NCBI RefSeq assembly: GCF_009725235.1
Contig: NZ_WJFC01000038.1
Span: 16,071-80,070, forward strand
DNA length: 64,000 nt
Source: Scytonema sp. UIC 10036
GTDB lineage: Bacteria > Cyanobacteriota > Cyanobacteriia > Cyanobacteriales > Nostocaceae
Direction: 5' to 3'
Positions 42,987 to 51,015 of the stretch are shown here, in pieces. The notes beneath the pieces were generated by a model. That model was given only the letters and a program-made list of their open reading frames with translations. It was not told the DNA's origin and did not search any database. Position 1 is the first letter of the stretch. The number at the start of each line of letters is the position of its first letter. The position numbers and the translations under genes were made by a program.

Positions 42987-45068
42987 ATGAGGGCGCAATT
43001 GTCACTGGAACAAATTATTGCTTGTGGTGTCGAAGGAAATACTGCGATCGCAATTCTACGGCAAGTTAATGAGTCGCTTGCTTTATTACAACCGGCAGAT
43101 TGCTGGCAGTACATAGTGCAATATATTCTTGAACCCAATCATCCCTTTGCACTACACGAACTCCTCTACAAAACTACCTTCTCCAAGTGGGATAGCAGCC
43201 AAGGACTACCTCCTGCTTGGTTTCCTTCTAAAGAGCAGATACAAGAAACCAATATCGCTGCTTTAATGAAAACCCTGGGGCTAAATTCTTATCCAGAACT
43301 TCATGCGTGGTCAGCAAAAAATCGGGCTGAGTTCTGGGAAATAATGATTCAACGATTGGGTATTCACTTCCGAGAAAAGTACAGCCAAATTATCGATTTG
43401 AGCAATGGAGTAGAGTCTCCGCAATGGCTGGTAGGTGCTCGATTTAACATCATTGAAAGTTGCTTTTCAGCACCAGGTGATGCACCCGCTATTCTCTTCC
43501 AATCGGATCGTGGTTCAATTTCTACCGTGACTTATGGCGAACTCCAATCCCTCACAAATCAAGTTGCTAATGGATTGGTAGAGAGTGGCTTTCTTCCTGG
43601 GGATACTATTGCCATCGTGATGCCCATGACAGCCGAATCTGTGGCAATTTACTTGGGAATTATTAAAGCTGGCTGCGTGGTAGTTTCCATAGCTGACAGT
43701 TTTGCAGCTTCAGAAATTGCTATGCGGTTGCGCCTATCCAACGCTCAAGCAATCTTTACCCAAAATTATATTTTGCGTGGTGGCAAGCAATTGCCTCTGT
43801 ATGAGAAAGTGATAGCAGCTAATTCACCTAAAGCAATTGTTATAGAAACTAAAATGGGCAACGAGGATAGGGAAACTGTTTCCTTGTTAGCATCTTTAAA
43901 ACTGCGCCCTGGGGATATGACTTGGGAAGATTTTCTCAGTTCCAACCATCAATTCGATGCCATCCCTGCCCATCCTGCTACTGCTATCAATATCTTATTT
44001 TCCTCCGGTACGACAGGAGAACCCAAAACCATCCCTTGGACGCAAACAACTCCCATCAAATGCGCTGTTGATGGTCACCTGCATCACGATATTCATTCCG
44101 GCGATCGAGTCGCTTGGCATACTAACTTAGGATGGATGATGGGACCGTGGTTGATTTACGCTTGCTTGATAAATGGAGCGACTATTGCCCTTTATTATGG
44201 AGTACCTACAGAAAGAGAATATGGTTATTTTATACAAAATGCTAAAGTAAATTTACTAGGCATCGTACCCAGTCTTGTCAGTCAGTGGAAAACAACTGCT
44301 TGTATGCAAGGGCTGGATTGGAGTGCAATAAAAGCTTTTAGTTCGACAGGCGAGTGTTCCCAACCCCAAGATATGCATTATCTAATGTCCCTGGCTGGAT
44401 ATAAACCCATTATCGAATACTGCGGCGGTACAGAAATTGGTGGCAGCTATATCACTGGAACTCTAGTACAGCCTTGTATACCTTCAACTTTTACTACACC
44501 TGCTTTGGGATTGGACTTTGTGATTCTTGATACAGAAGGAAATTCTGCTAACAAAGGCGAGGCGTTTATCATACCTCCATCAATTGGATTGTCAGCGAAG
44601 CTGTTGAACAAAGACCACCACCAAGTTTACTTCGCCAATACCCCCGTTTTACCCTCCTCAAATCCTCTGCGGCGTCATGGCGACCAAATAGAACGCTTAA
44701 CCAACGGCTACTACATTGCTCGCGGTCGCGTTGATGATACCATGAATCTCGGAGGAATCAAAGTCAGTTCGGCTGAGATTGAACAAGTTTTGAATGGTGA
44801 GCCAGGAATTTGTGAAACCGTTGCGATCGCAGTTTCTCCTCCACAAGGAGGACCGAGCCGATTGGTAATCTACGCGGTAGTCGAACCAGAGATGCAACAA
44901 AATAAAGCAGCGCTGATGACATCCTTACAAGCAGCAATTAAGCAAAATCTCAATCCCCTATTCAAAATTCACGACCTTGTGGTTGTTAATACTTTGCCAC
45001 GAACCGCTTCTAATAAAGTCATGCGTCGGGTATTACGCGAACAGTATTGTTTAACAGAAAACCATTAA
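42987..45068 (+). CDS. AMP-forming acyl-CoA synthetase (ACS/AAE17-18-like)
   Basis: A protein of about 693 aa. An upstream ATG at 42918 would add 23 residues that are only the translated tandem repeat (MRGMRGMRGQGRQG), so I prefer ATG 42987 (MRAQLSLEQIIACG). An ACS-type N-terminal region (YPELHAWSAKNRAEFWEIM, WLVGARFNIIESCF) is followed by the adenylation domain with the P-loop FSSGTTGEPKTIPW, YCGGTEIGG and the hinge GRVDDTMNLGGIKVSSAEIE; the catalytic Lys lies in TASNKVMRR. It makes an acyl-AMP and then the CoA thioester. The long N-terminus recalls acetoacetyl-CoA synthetase and plant AAE17/18. Being downstream of hppD and hmgA, whose pathway ends in acetoacetate, a role in activating such a product is plausible but unproven. 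Confidence 0.87.
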   Translation: MRAQLSLEQIIACGVEGNTAIAILRQVNESLALLQPADCWQYIVQYILEPNHPFALHELLYKTTFSKWDSSQGLPPAWFPSKEQIQETNIAALMKTLGLNSYPELHAWSAKNRAEFWEIMIQRLGIHFREKYSQIIDLSNGVESPQWLVGARFNIIESCFSAPGDAPAILFQSDRGSISTVTYGELQSLTNQVANGLVESGFLPGDTIAIVMPMTAESVAIYLGIIKAGCVVVSIADSFAASEIAMRLRLSNAQAIFTQNYILRGGKQLPLYEKVIAANSPKAIVIETKMGNEDRETVSLLASLKLRPGDMTWEDFLSSNHQFDAIPAHPATAINILFSSGTTGEPKTIPWTQTTPIKCAVDGHLHHDIHSGDRVAWHTNLGWMMGPWLIYACLINGATIALYYGVPTEREYGYFIQNAKVNLLGIVPSLVSQWKTTACMQGLDWSAIKAFSSTGECSQPQDMHYLMSLAGYKPIIEYCGGTEIGGSYITGTLVQPCIPSTFTTPALGLDFVILDTEGNSANKGEAFIIPPSIGLSAKLLNKDHHQVYFANTPVLPSSNPLRRHGDQIERLTNGYYIARGRVDDTMNLGGIKVSSAEIEQVLNGEPGICETVAIAVSPPQGGPSRLVIYAVVEPEMQQNKAALMTSLQAAIKQNLNPLFKIHDLVVVNTLPRTASNKVMRRVLREQYCLTENH

Positions 45069-45619
45069 ATTGAACTTGACAGTAGCCTTAATTGATTCTG
45101 TTCGTAGTTGCGCTTTAGCGCATGTATTGCAACTACAAACAAGTTATTTTAATAAGTCATTAACCAAACATAATATAACCGTAACTTTTACCAATACAAA
45201 CCTACTTCCTTTCCACCCGAAGATTATTTATTTAAATGAACCGCAAAGACTCAAAGAGCAAGGGAGTAAGAGGAAAAGCGGATTGGTATTTTATGGGAAG
45301 GGCGCAATTCTTGTAGGGTAGGTGTCCTCGCCCGCTTGGTAGTCCAAATAACACACAAAGGCAAAAGCTTCTGCCTTTAGCTTGAGGAAATCCATACATT
45401 CATAGAGCATAATTGCCATTACCATATCAACCATCCGTTCTCAGGCTGCAACGGTATTTGTACTTAAGCTATGGAGACAGCTCGCATCTCATGCCAAATA
45501 GAAGGCTTCATCCATGTTGTTCATTTCATAGTTACCAAGACGCGAAAGGTGTAGCTTAACTTTTGTATGGATGTTGACTCGAAGCTGCATTTGTAATGCT
45601 TATGGGATTGGCACAAAGA
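45069..45619. other. Intergenic region with repeats
   Basis: No convincing gene. An 83-codon frame at 45070-45321 crosses a REP-like repeat and is probably not coding. Part of the 28-bp palindromic repeat (TGTCCTCGCCCGC) is seen near 45323. Confidence 0.5.
45101..45124 (-). repeat. REP-like repeat, copy 4 (inverted)
   Basis: TTCGTAGTTGCGCTTTAGCG followed by CATG, the reverse complement of the repeat flanking the RAYT gene (CATGCGCTAAAGCGCAACTA form), 36 nt after the stop of the ligase gene. Confidence 0.85.
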
Positions 45620-45854
45620 AAGTCACAACGACATCATTAACGGTTACTCCGGTACCGTTCAGGTGAGTAACAGCACCTTAGTCGGCAACTCGGCATCCAG
45701 TGATGGCGGCGGTATCTATAATAGTGGCATCATAACTGTAAGCAATAGCACCCTAGTCGCTAATGAGGCAGGTAGAAGCGGCGATAATATCTATAACGCT
45801 AACGGTAGTACTAGTATCTTTTACGACAATCGCTACGGTAACAGACGTGATTGA
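45620..45854 (+). pseudogene. Right-handed beta-helix (polymorphic outer-membrane-like) protein fragment
   Basis: The frame reads HNDIINGYSGTVQVSNSTLV, then GNSASSDGGGIYNSGIITVS and NSTLVANEAG, i.e. nearly two coils of the GG-I-x-N-x-G-T-L/I-x-V-x-N-S-T-L-x-x-N repeat of secreted parallel beta-helix proteins. It has no start or signal peptide and ends after another partial coil, partly overlapping the end of the PIN gene on the other strand. It is a scrap of a large surface-protein gene. Confidence 0.7.
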
Positions 45855-46441
45855 ATAAAAGCATAGCCCCCATCAAACGTTGGTATCATTTTGCAATTCA
45901 ATCTCTTTAGTTCATCAACGATATCAGGACTGTCGAAATCTTTGGAGTTCCGGTTGAGAAAACAGGCTGCTGCTGGTAAATGTTGACGCAGCTCGGTGAT
46001 AACAGATGCATAGACTAGGGCATCCTGAGGGCTGAGATCGTAAGGGCTTTCACAAGCAGCTGCCTCAGTAAGAATATCAACAGTTAGCGGGACGACTTGT
46101 GCAATTTTTAACAGTCTCTCCCGATACTCCACAAACCGCTTCCGTTCTTCCTCATTACTTTGAACCAATAATAAAGAAATGTCTTGAATACTGCGGATAC
46201 GCATCGTGTAGGAGGTTGTGCGCGAAAGCTGGCGCAACTCAGCATCAAGGGCTTGTTGAATTTCCTTGCGGTTCCTGGCTTGACGGCTCAGTTTTTCATG
46301 TGGTTCAGCCAAACTATAGGCTGGAATAACTAGTTGACTGCGCCCAGCCTCGCAAAGCTGCAAAATTTGTTCGCAACTGGCACACTGTTCCTGCTGAAAA
46401 GCTAGTTCCAGGACAAAGTTGGTTTCAACGTAAATTTTCAT
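45833..46441 (-). CDS. PIN-domain-like nuclease (202 aa)
   Basis: The N-terminus MKIYVETNFVLELAFQQEQC fits the first PIN strand and helix, with Glu where most PIN proteins have Asp. Later acidic sites are in PAYSLAEPHEKL and SPQDALVYASVITEL, and the final strand NRNSKDFDSPDIVDEL holds the fourth. PIN domains are magnesium-dependent RNases. The protein is longer than VapC (about 130-150 aa), with a helical insert at about 60-115. It overlaps the upstream gene by ATGA (46438-46441), so the two are translated together. Partner and role are discussed under that gene. Confidence 0.78.
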   Translation of the reverse strand: MKIYVETNFVLELAFQQEQCASCEQILQLCEAGRSQLVIPAYSLAEPHEKLSRQARNRKEIQQALDAELRQLSRTTSYTMRIRSIQDISLLLVQSNEEERKRFVEYRERLLKIAQVVPLTVDILTEAAACESPYDLSPQDALVYASVITELRQHLPAAACFLNRNSKDFDSPDIVDELKRLNCKMIPTFDGGYAFIQSRLLP

Positions 46442-46908
46442 GCAGCTGCTGTATTCTCGAAATTTCCCCCCGTTATAGCATCATACAGCCCTGATTCTAT
46501 CAGCCATTGCTGTGATGCATCCATATCCTCAAGGGGTTCCTCTGCATGAATGATTCTCAAGAGCCACGATGCCACAATTAATTCAAAGCTCTGAGCACTG
46601 ATTTTGTCCTCACTTACCCCAGCCTGTTCAAAATAAGGTTGGAAAATAGGGCGAGCATCTATAACATAGTCTGGTGTGCTCTCCTCTGTAGAACCGTTGG
46701 CATCAGTCCATAAGTAAAGCCGATCTGGAAACGCCATAAGGAAATAAGGAGCTTTTGGAAAAGTACCGTGGGCAAGGATATTATGCCGGAGGCGAGCAGC
46801 CCATTCCGGTGAAGCGTTGCGTTTTTTCTTCACCTCAACAACAAGAGTCCGTTGACCATTACGGTCATCTACAGACAAATCCCAGTTACTTTTGCCCTTA
46901 GAAAACAT
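46438..46908 (-). CDS. PD-(D/E)XK-like protein paired with PIN nuclease
   Basis: A 156-aa protein, MFSKGKSNWDLSVDDRNGQR at the start. The WDLSVDD ... LVVEVKKKR pattern (Asp, then Glu-x-Lys about 16 residues on) is the core of restriction-endonuclease-like folds. A PYFLMAFPDRLYLW strand follows, as in proteins that shield or process DNA ends. No antitoxin-type DNA-binding domain is visible. Because it is coupled by ATGA to a PIN protein, the pair may be a toxin-antitoxin-like or two-nuclease defence module; this is inference from arrangement alone. The frame is complete with ATG start 46908. Confidence 0.6.
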   Translation of the reverse strand: MFSKGKSNWDLSVDDRNGQRTLVVEVKKKRNASPEWAARLRHNILAHGTFPKAPYFLMAFPDRLYLWTDANGSTEESTPDYVIDARPIFQPYFEQAGVSEDKISAQSFELIVASWLLRIIHAEEPLEDMDASQQWLIESGLYDAITGGNFENTAAA

Positions 46909-47035
46909 AAGTAAAATCTACTTTACAGACTTATTATTCATAATACTAGCTCGCAATGTTGATAATCTTGCATTAGAGGACTTGAACGTTAACGCCATGA
47001 TGCGACTCTGGAAAGAAAAAGTAGAGGAGCAATCG

Positions 47036-47917
47036 TCATAACCAAAACTGCCGATAATCCTCAACATACTGCCGCACAGTCAGTGGTGGACGAGCAAGCA
47101 ATTGCTCTACATCTGGTGTAACGTGACTTGCTAATCCCAAACGAGCAGTTGTGTAAATTCCTACCATGACCGTAATAAAATCCATCGGTAGTCCGCGATC
47201 GCGCATTTGTTTGATAAAGTTCCAGACAGAGAGATTGGTATAGTGAATTGGTTTACCCAAAACTGCTGTAAAAATGTCTGCAACTTCGTAATAGGTCAAA
47301 GCTTCTCCACCAGTGAGCGTATAAGCTTTGTGAGAATGTCCGTCTTCCATTAAAGTCCGCACTGCAACAGCAGCAATATCGCGCACATCAATAAAACTCG
47401 TTCTACCATGTCCGGCGGGCAAGACCAATTCACCACGGGTTTTGATCTCCTCTTTGTGGGTGGTGTTGAGGTTTTGCATGAAGAAACTGGCACGTAAAAA
47501 GGTGGCTGGAATACCCAACCGATTGATGTAACTCTCAATCTTCGAGTGCGGCAAAATTGGGTTGCGATCGGCTCCTAAAATAGAAAGAAACACCACTTGC
47601 TTGACTCCTGCACGTTTGGCTGCCTCTAACGCTGGAGCAATTTGTTTGCGAACATTGGCTAAATTCGGTGGACGTACCAAAAAGAGTTTGTCAACTCCTT
47701 GAAAAGCAGTTGCAAAAGTTGCGGGATTGGTAAAGTTAAATGGGACGCGATCGATACTGTGGTCAGAGAAACCTGCTGTAGGGTGAACGCTCAGTATTTC
47801 TGTAGCGGTGTCAGGATTTCTAACGGCAGCACGGACTTGGCAATTTTGGTTTAGCAGTAAGCGAATCACCTCTTGACCGACATTCCCAGTTGCACCTGTC
47901 ACGAGAATTGTTAACAT
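47036..47917 (-). CDS. NmrA-like NAD(P)-binding oxidoreductase
   Basis: A 293-aa atypical short-chain dehydrogenase; ATG 47917 (MLTILVTGATGNVGQEVIRL) is chosen because it begins right at the Rossmann strand with the GATGNVG nucleotide-binding motif. Further features are KLFLVRPPNLANV, VVFLSILGADRNP, FLRASFFMQNL and FIDVRDIAAVAVRTL, typical of NmrA/NAD(P)H-azoreductase-type proteins, which act as redox sensors or quinone reductases; the Tyr-x3-Lys pair of classical SDRs is not evident. It is divergent from the brxL remnant and has no functional neighbour. Confidence 0.9.
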   Translation of the reverse strand: MLTILVTGATGNVGQEVIRLLLNQNCQVRAAVRNPDTATEILSVHPTAGFSDHSIDRVPFNFTNPATFATAFQGVDKLFLVRPPNLANVRKQIAPALEAAKRAGVKQVVFLSILGADRNPILPHSKIESYINRLGIPATFLRASFFMQNLNTTHKEEIKTRGELVLPAGHGRTSFIDVRDIAAVAVRTLMEDGHSHKAYTLTGGEALTYYEVADIFTAVLGKPIHYTNLSVWNFIKQMRDRGLPMDFITVMVGIYTTARLGLASHVTPDVEQLLARPPLTVRQYVEDYRQFWL

Positions 47918-47966
47918 GAGCCATATTTTTTGTAGCATTTCCATGATAAATTAATCATCGAAACTT

Positions 47967-48684
47967 ATACCTCTATGCGAACACAACTATAACTTGGTTG
48001 AACTGGGTCTGCGAGGAACTGGTAAATCCTATGCTTATCAAGAACTCAGTCCTTATTCTATTTTGTTGATGGGCCCGACCACAGTTGCCAACCTCTTTTA
48101 CAACATGGCAACTGGTAGAATGGGATTAATTGGCTTGTGGGATGCGATCGCATTTGATGAAGTAGCTGACCTGCAAAAAATGCCTAAAGAAGTTGTTACC
48201 ACCCTCAAGACCTACTGTGAGTCTGGAACCTTTGCCAGAGGAAAAGAAGCGCTGTCAGGAAGTGCTTCACTGGCGATGTTTGGCAATACAAATCAACCAG
48301 TAGAAGTGATGGTGCGTTCTTCCCATCTTTTTATCCCCATGCCAGATGTTATTCGTGAAGACATGGCTTTCCTTGACCGCATTCATTACTATATACCTGG
48401 TTGGGAAATCCCAAAGATGCGGATCGAATTCTTTACCGACCATAGTACAACCGGGATTATTGATTTTAGGTGATCTTAGCATTCAAGGCAATATCAAAGC
48501 AGTTCGTTCTCTGTCCGAACCACTGCAACTAGGAATGGATAATGGAGCACGACGGGCTTTAATTCCCATTGAAAATAAGCGTCACTTTCTAGAGGTGTCG
48601 GCAGACATTATGGAACGAGTCGATCCAATTTTTTACAGCGATCCTTTAACGGCAGCTATGAAAGCCCTAGGTGTGAACTTATGA
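47967..48684 (+). pseudogene. brxL: BREX-system Lon-like ATPase remnant
   Basis: The frame enters at IPLCEHNYNLVELGLRGTGK (from about 47967) without a start, so the N-terminal quarter is missing. The ATPase core of BrxL follows: GTGKSYAYQE (Walker A), TTVANLFYNMATG, LWDAIAFDEVADLQK (Walker B), SGTFARGKEALSGSASLAMFGNTNQP, and FLDRIHYYIPGWEIPKM. The frame ends at 48473. In another frame from about 48460, LGDLSIQGNIKAVRSLSEPL and the C-terminus (NGARRALIP ... DPLTAAMKALG) are found, so the stretch containing most of the Lon-like protease domain was deleted. BrxL is one component of type I BREX phage defence. No brxA/B/C, pglX or pglZ is near. Confidence 0.88.
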
Positions 48685-48734
48685 TGTTATCAATTACTGT
48701 CGATACATCCTAAATTCATGCAACTTCAAGCAGC

Positions 48735-49130
48735 TTACCCACAGCTTCTACTTTCAATCGATTTGATATCACCGTTGTCGAGTTCATTAGTGCCGCTAGC
48801 ATAAGTTGGGTTAAGCTGTCTGATCGAAGGAGGATACAATCCTAAGACCATTTGCGATTTTGGGATACCGTGATTTGAGAGCGCTTCGCCAATATCAAGA
48901 TCGCTCTGATTATGTTGAATCCAAACTTTGCCATGAATGATTTCAATGTGAATGACTGGGTAGAAAACCCGTTTTTCTTCCTTCACCCAGCCCTGACACA
49001 GGAGTTGATATCGATTCGATTGCCGATCGAACACAGGCACAACCTGTAAGGTGTTGGGAATCAGGTTTGCAGGAATTGATTCTAACAAGGTTTCAATGAT
49101 GGCTTGTTGGCAAATTTCTATAGGAACCAT
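48735..49130 (-). CDS. xisI: XisI family protein (fdxN element excision controlling factor)
   Basis: A 131-aa protein starting, I think, at ATG 49130 (MVPIEICQQAIIETLLESIP), since the longer frame overlaps the photolyase gene. XisI motifs are clear: RYQLLCQGWVKEEKRVF, IHIEIIHGKVWIQHNQSDLDIGEAL, and GIPKSQMVLGLYPPSIRQ. XisI and XisH were first described as accessory factors for excision of the fdxN element in Anabaena; the many homologues elsewhere are usually XisH-XisI pairs of unknown role. No xisH is next to this one, so it is an orphan. The C-terminus has an acidic extension. Confidence 0.9.
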   Translation of the reverse strand: MVPIEICQQAIIETLLESIPANLIPNTLQVVPVFDRQSNRYQLLCQGWVKEEKRVFYPVIHIEIIHGKVWIQHNQSDLDIGEALSNHGIPKSQMVLGLYPPSIRQLNPTYASGTNELDNGDIKSIESRSCG

Positions 49131-49153
49131 GTCGTTTGATTGAGTCTGTTGTG

Positions 49154-50764
49154 TTAAGAAAGAGTCGCATGCCAATCTCGTGCTTGTTTGCGGATGCTTT
49201 CTAATTCTTCTTGGGAAATGCGGTCAAGATGTCCCAAAATCAAGCTCATTCGTCCTTGAGATTGTAGTTTATCGCGGTGACGGTCAAGAAAATCCCAGTA
49301 AAAGAAATTAAACGGACAGGCTTTTTCTCCAACACGTTCTTTTGGATTGCGATCGCATCCCTTACAATAATCACTCATCTTATTGACATAATTACCAGAT
49401 GCTGCATATGGTTTTGATGCCAATACTCCGCCATCAGCAAACAATCCCATGCCAATAACATTCGTCTGCATCACCCAGTCGTAAGCATCAATAAAAGTGG
49501 CATGAAACCAATTTTCCACTTCTTGTGGTGAAATTCCTGCAATCAAAGCAAAATTACTCAATACCATTAACCTTTGGATATGATGAGCATAGCCAGTCCG
49601 TTGTAACTGAGATAAAATTTGACGCAGACAGTTCAAGTTGGTGTCACCCGTCCAGAAAAAATCAGGTAAAGGTTGGGTGTGGTTAAACCAGTTTTTTTCA
49701 GGATAATCTGCACTCACGAAGTGATAAATTCCATGCATATACTCCCGCCAACCCAACACCTGACGGATAAAACCTTCAACACTATTTAAAGGCAGTTTGT
49801 TTTGGTGATATGCTTTTTCTGCTGCTTGAATCACCTCCAAAGGTTGGAGTAACCCAATATTGAGATACGGAGAAAGCATGGCATGCCACATTGTTTCTTC
49901 GCCTGTAACCATGGCATCTTGGTAAGGACCAAAATCGGGTAAGCGGTTGTTGATGAACCAATCTAATACTTCTAACGCTTGAGAACGGGTGACCGCCCAG
50001 CGAAAGGGTTCTTGAGTATTTAACCGCTGATGGACGCTGATGGACGCGGATAATTGGTTCTCTTGTGCAGGTGTATCTGGTACAGGCTGCGGTTGCAATA
50101 TTTCTGTACCGTAGGTTGGAAAGGGTAAAGAGTTGACGTGGGTAATGACTTTTTGCGTTATCTCATCTGGTTCAAACCATTTAGCTGGTGGTGTCTTTAA
50201 TTTTCCTTTTGGAGGCTGACGATTGTTTTTATCAAAGTTCCATTGTCCTCCGGTTGGTTTATCTCCTTCCATCAGAATTTGAAAACGCCGTCTTCCTTCT
50301 CGGTAGAAATCTTCCATCAACAAACGTTTGCGAGGCTTAGCCCAAGTTTTAAATTCTTCCGAATTCCATAAAAAGTGATTGTTGGGAATTAGGGTGAGTT
50401 GACAATTTAATGACGAGAGGTAACGCGTTTCTAAATTTTTGATCGCTTTTAGAAAGGGCAGATCGTTGGGGATCATAACCCGTAAGTCAGTGATTTGTTT
50501 TTCCTTAATCCAGTGTTGAAGCGGTGTCTCAAAATCTTCTGCAATTTTATAAGTGACTGAATAACCAAGCTGTTGTAATTCTTCGGCAAAATGCCGCATT
50601 GCTGACCATACTAAAACTAGCTTTTGCTTGTGATAGGGGCGTTCTCGGACATGACTCAGCGACTCAACCATTATGACATGTAAATTATCCGCCTTGGGAC
50701 AATTTTGCAAAGCTGCTTGTTCAGACCAAAGTTGATCCCCTAATACCCAAACACCAATCATCAT
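49154..50764 (-). CDS. FeS-type (6-4) photolyase / cryptochrome-like protein
   Basis: A 536-aa protein of the FeS-BCP/PhrB group (deoxyribodipyrimidine photolyase-related). The N-terminal antenna domain begins WVLGDQLW. The FAD-binding C-terminal half contains FRWAVTRSQALEVLDWFINN, RQVLGWREYMHGIY, RTGYAHHIQRLMVLSNFALI and DWVMQTNVIGMG. Cysteines for the 4Fe-4S cluster appear as DYCKGCDRNP and EKACPFNFFYWDFL, plus one upstream in LNCLRQIL. These enzymes repair (6-4) photoproducts with blue light, or act as light sensors. An insert around residues 240-250 (SASISVHQR) derives from a short tandem DNA repeat at 50025-50050. It overlaps the longer possible start of xisI, so the two genes are closely packed. 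Confidence 0.93.
   Translation of the reverse strand: MMIGVWVLGDQLWSEQAALQNCPKADNLHVIMVESLSHVRERPYHKQKLVLVWSAMRHFAEELQQLGYSVTYKIAEDFETPLQHWIKEKQITDLRVMIPNDLPFLKAIKNLETRYLSSLNCQLTLIPNNHFLWNSEEFKTWAKPRKRLLMEDFYREGRRRFQILMEGDKPTGGQWNFDKNNRQPPKGKLKTPPAKWFEPDEITQKVITHVNSLPFPTYGTEILQPQPVPDTPAQENQLSASISVHQRLNTQEPFRWAVTRSQALEVLDWFINNRLPDFGPYQDAMVTGEETMWHAMLSPYLNIGLLQPLEVIQAAEKAYHQNKLPLNSVEGFIRQVLGWREYMHGIYHFVSADYPEKNWFNHTQPLPDFFWTGDTNLNCLRQILSQLQRTGYAHHIQRLMVLSNFALIAGISPQEVENWFHATFIDAYDWVMQTNVIGMGLFADGGVLASKPYAASGNYVNKMSDYCKGCDRNPKERVGEKACPFNFFYWDFLDRHRDKLQSQGRMSLILGHLDRISQEELESIRKQARDWHATLS
50025..50050. repeat. Short tandem repeat inside photolyase gene
   Basis: CGCTGATGGACGCTGATGGA followed by CGCGGA: about two units of CGCTGATGGA, in frame and read on the minus strand as SASISVHQR. 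It lies in a variable loop of the protein. Confidence 0.7.
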
Positions 50765-51015
50765 TATATCTATAACTGATTAAAATCTAGCATTAATATA
50801 ACCCACATTTCAGGAGTGCAGATAACTTACGGGTAGTATTCATACCATACTCTCTGCGGTAGCACGGAAAATTTGTAATAAATAATACACTTTAAGAAAA
50901 TTTCAAAATTTTGCGTAAAACTCTGAAGTCCAATTGAAGCAATAAGAGAGGACTCAATAAACTCAAAGATTTGAATTAAATACAGACTTCATATTTCATC
51001 CTAAAGGTTATATCA

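Noticed and set aside
45070..45321. 83-codon frame after the acyl-CoA ligase
   Set aside because: Overlaps the REP-like repeat copy and has a repeat-derived sequence; no family resemblance.
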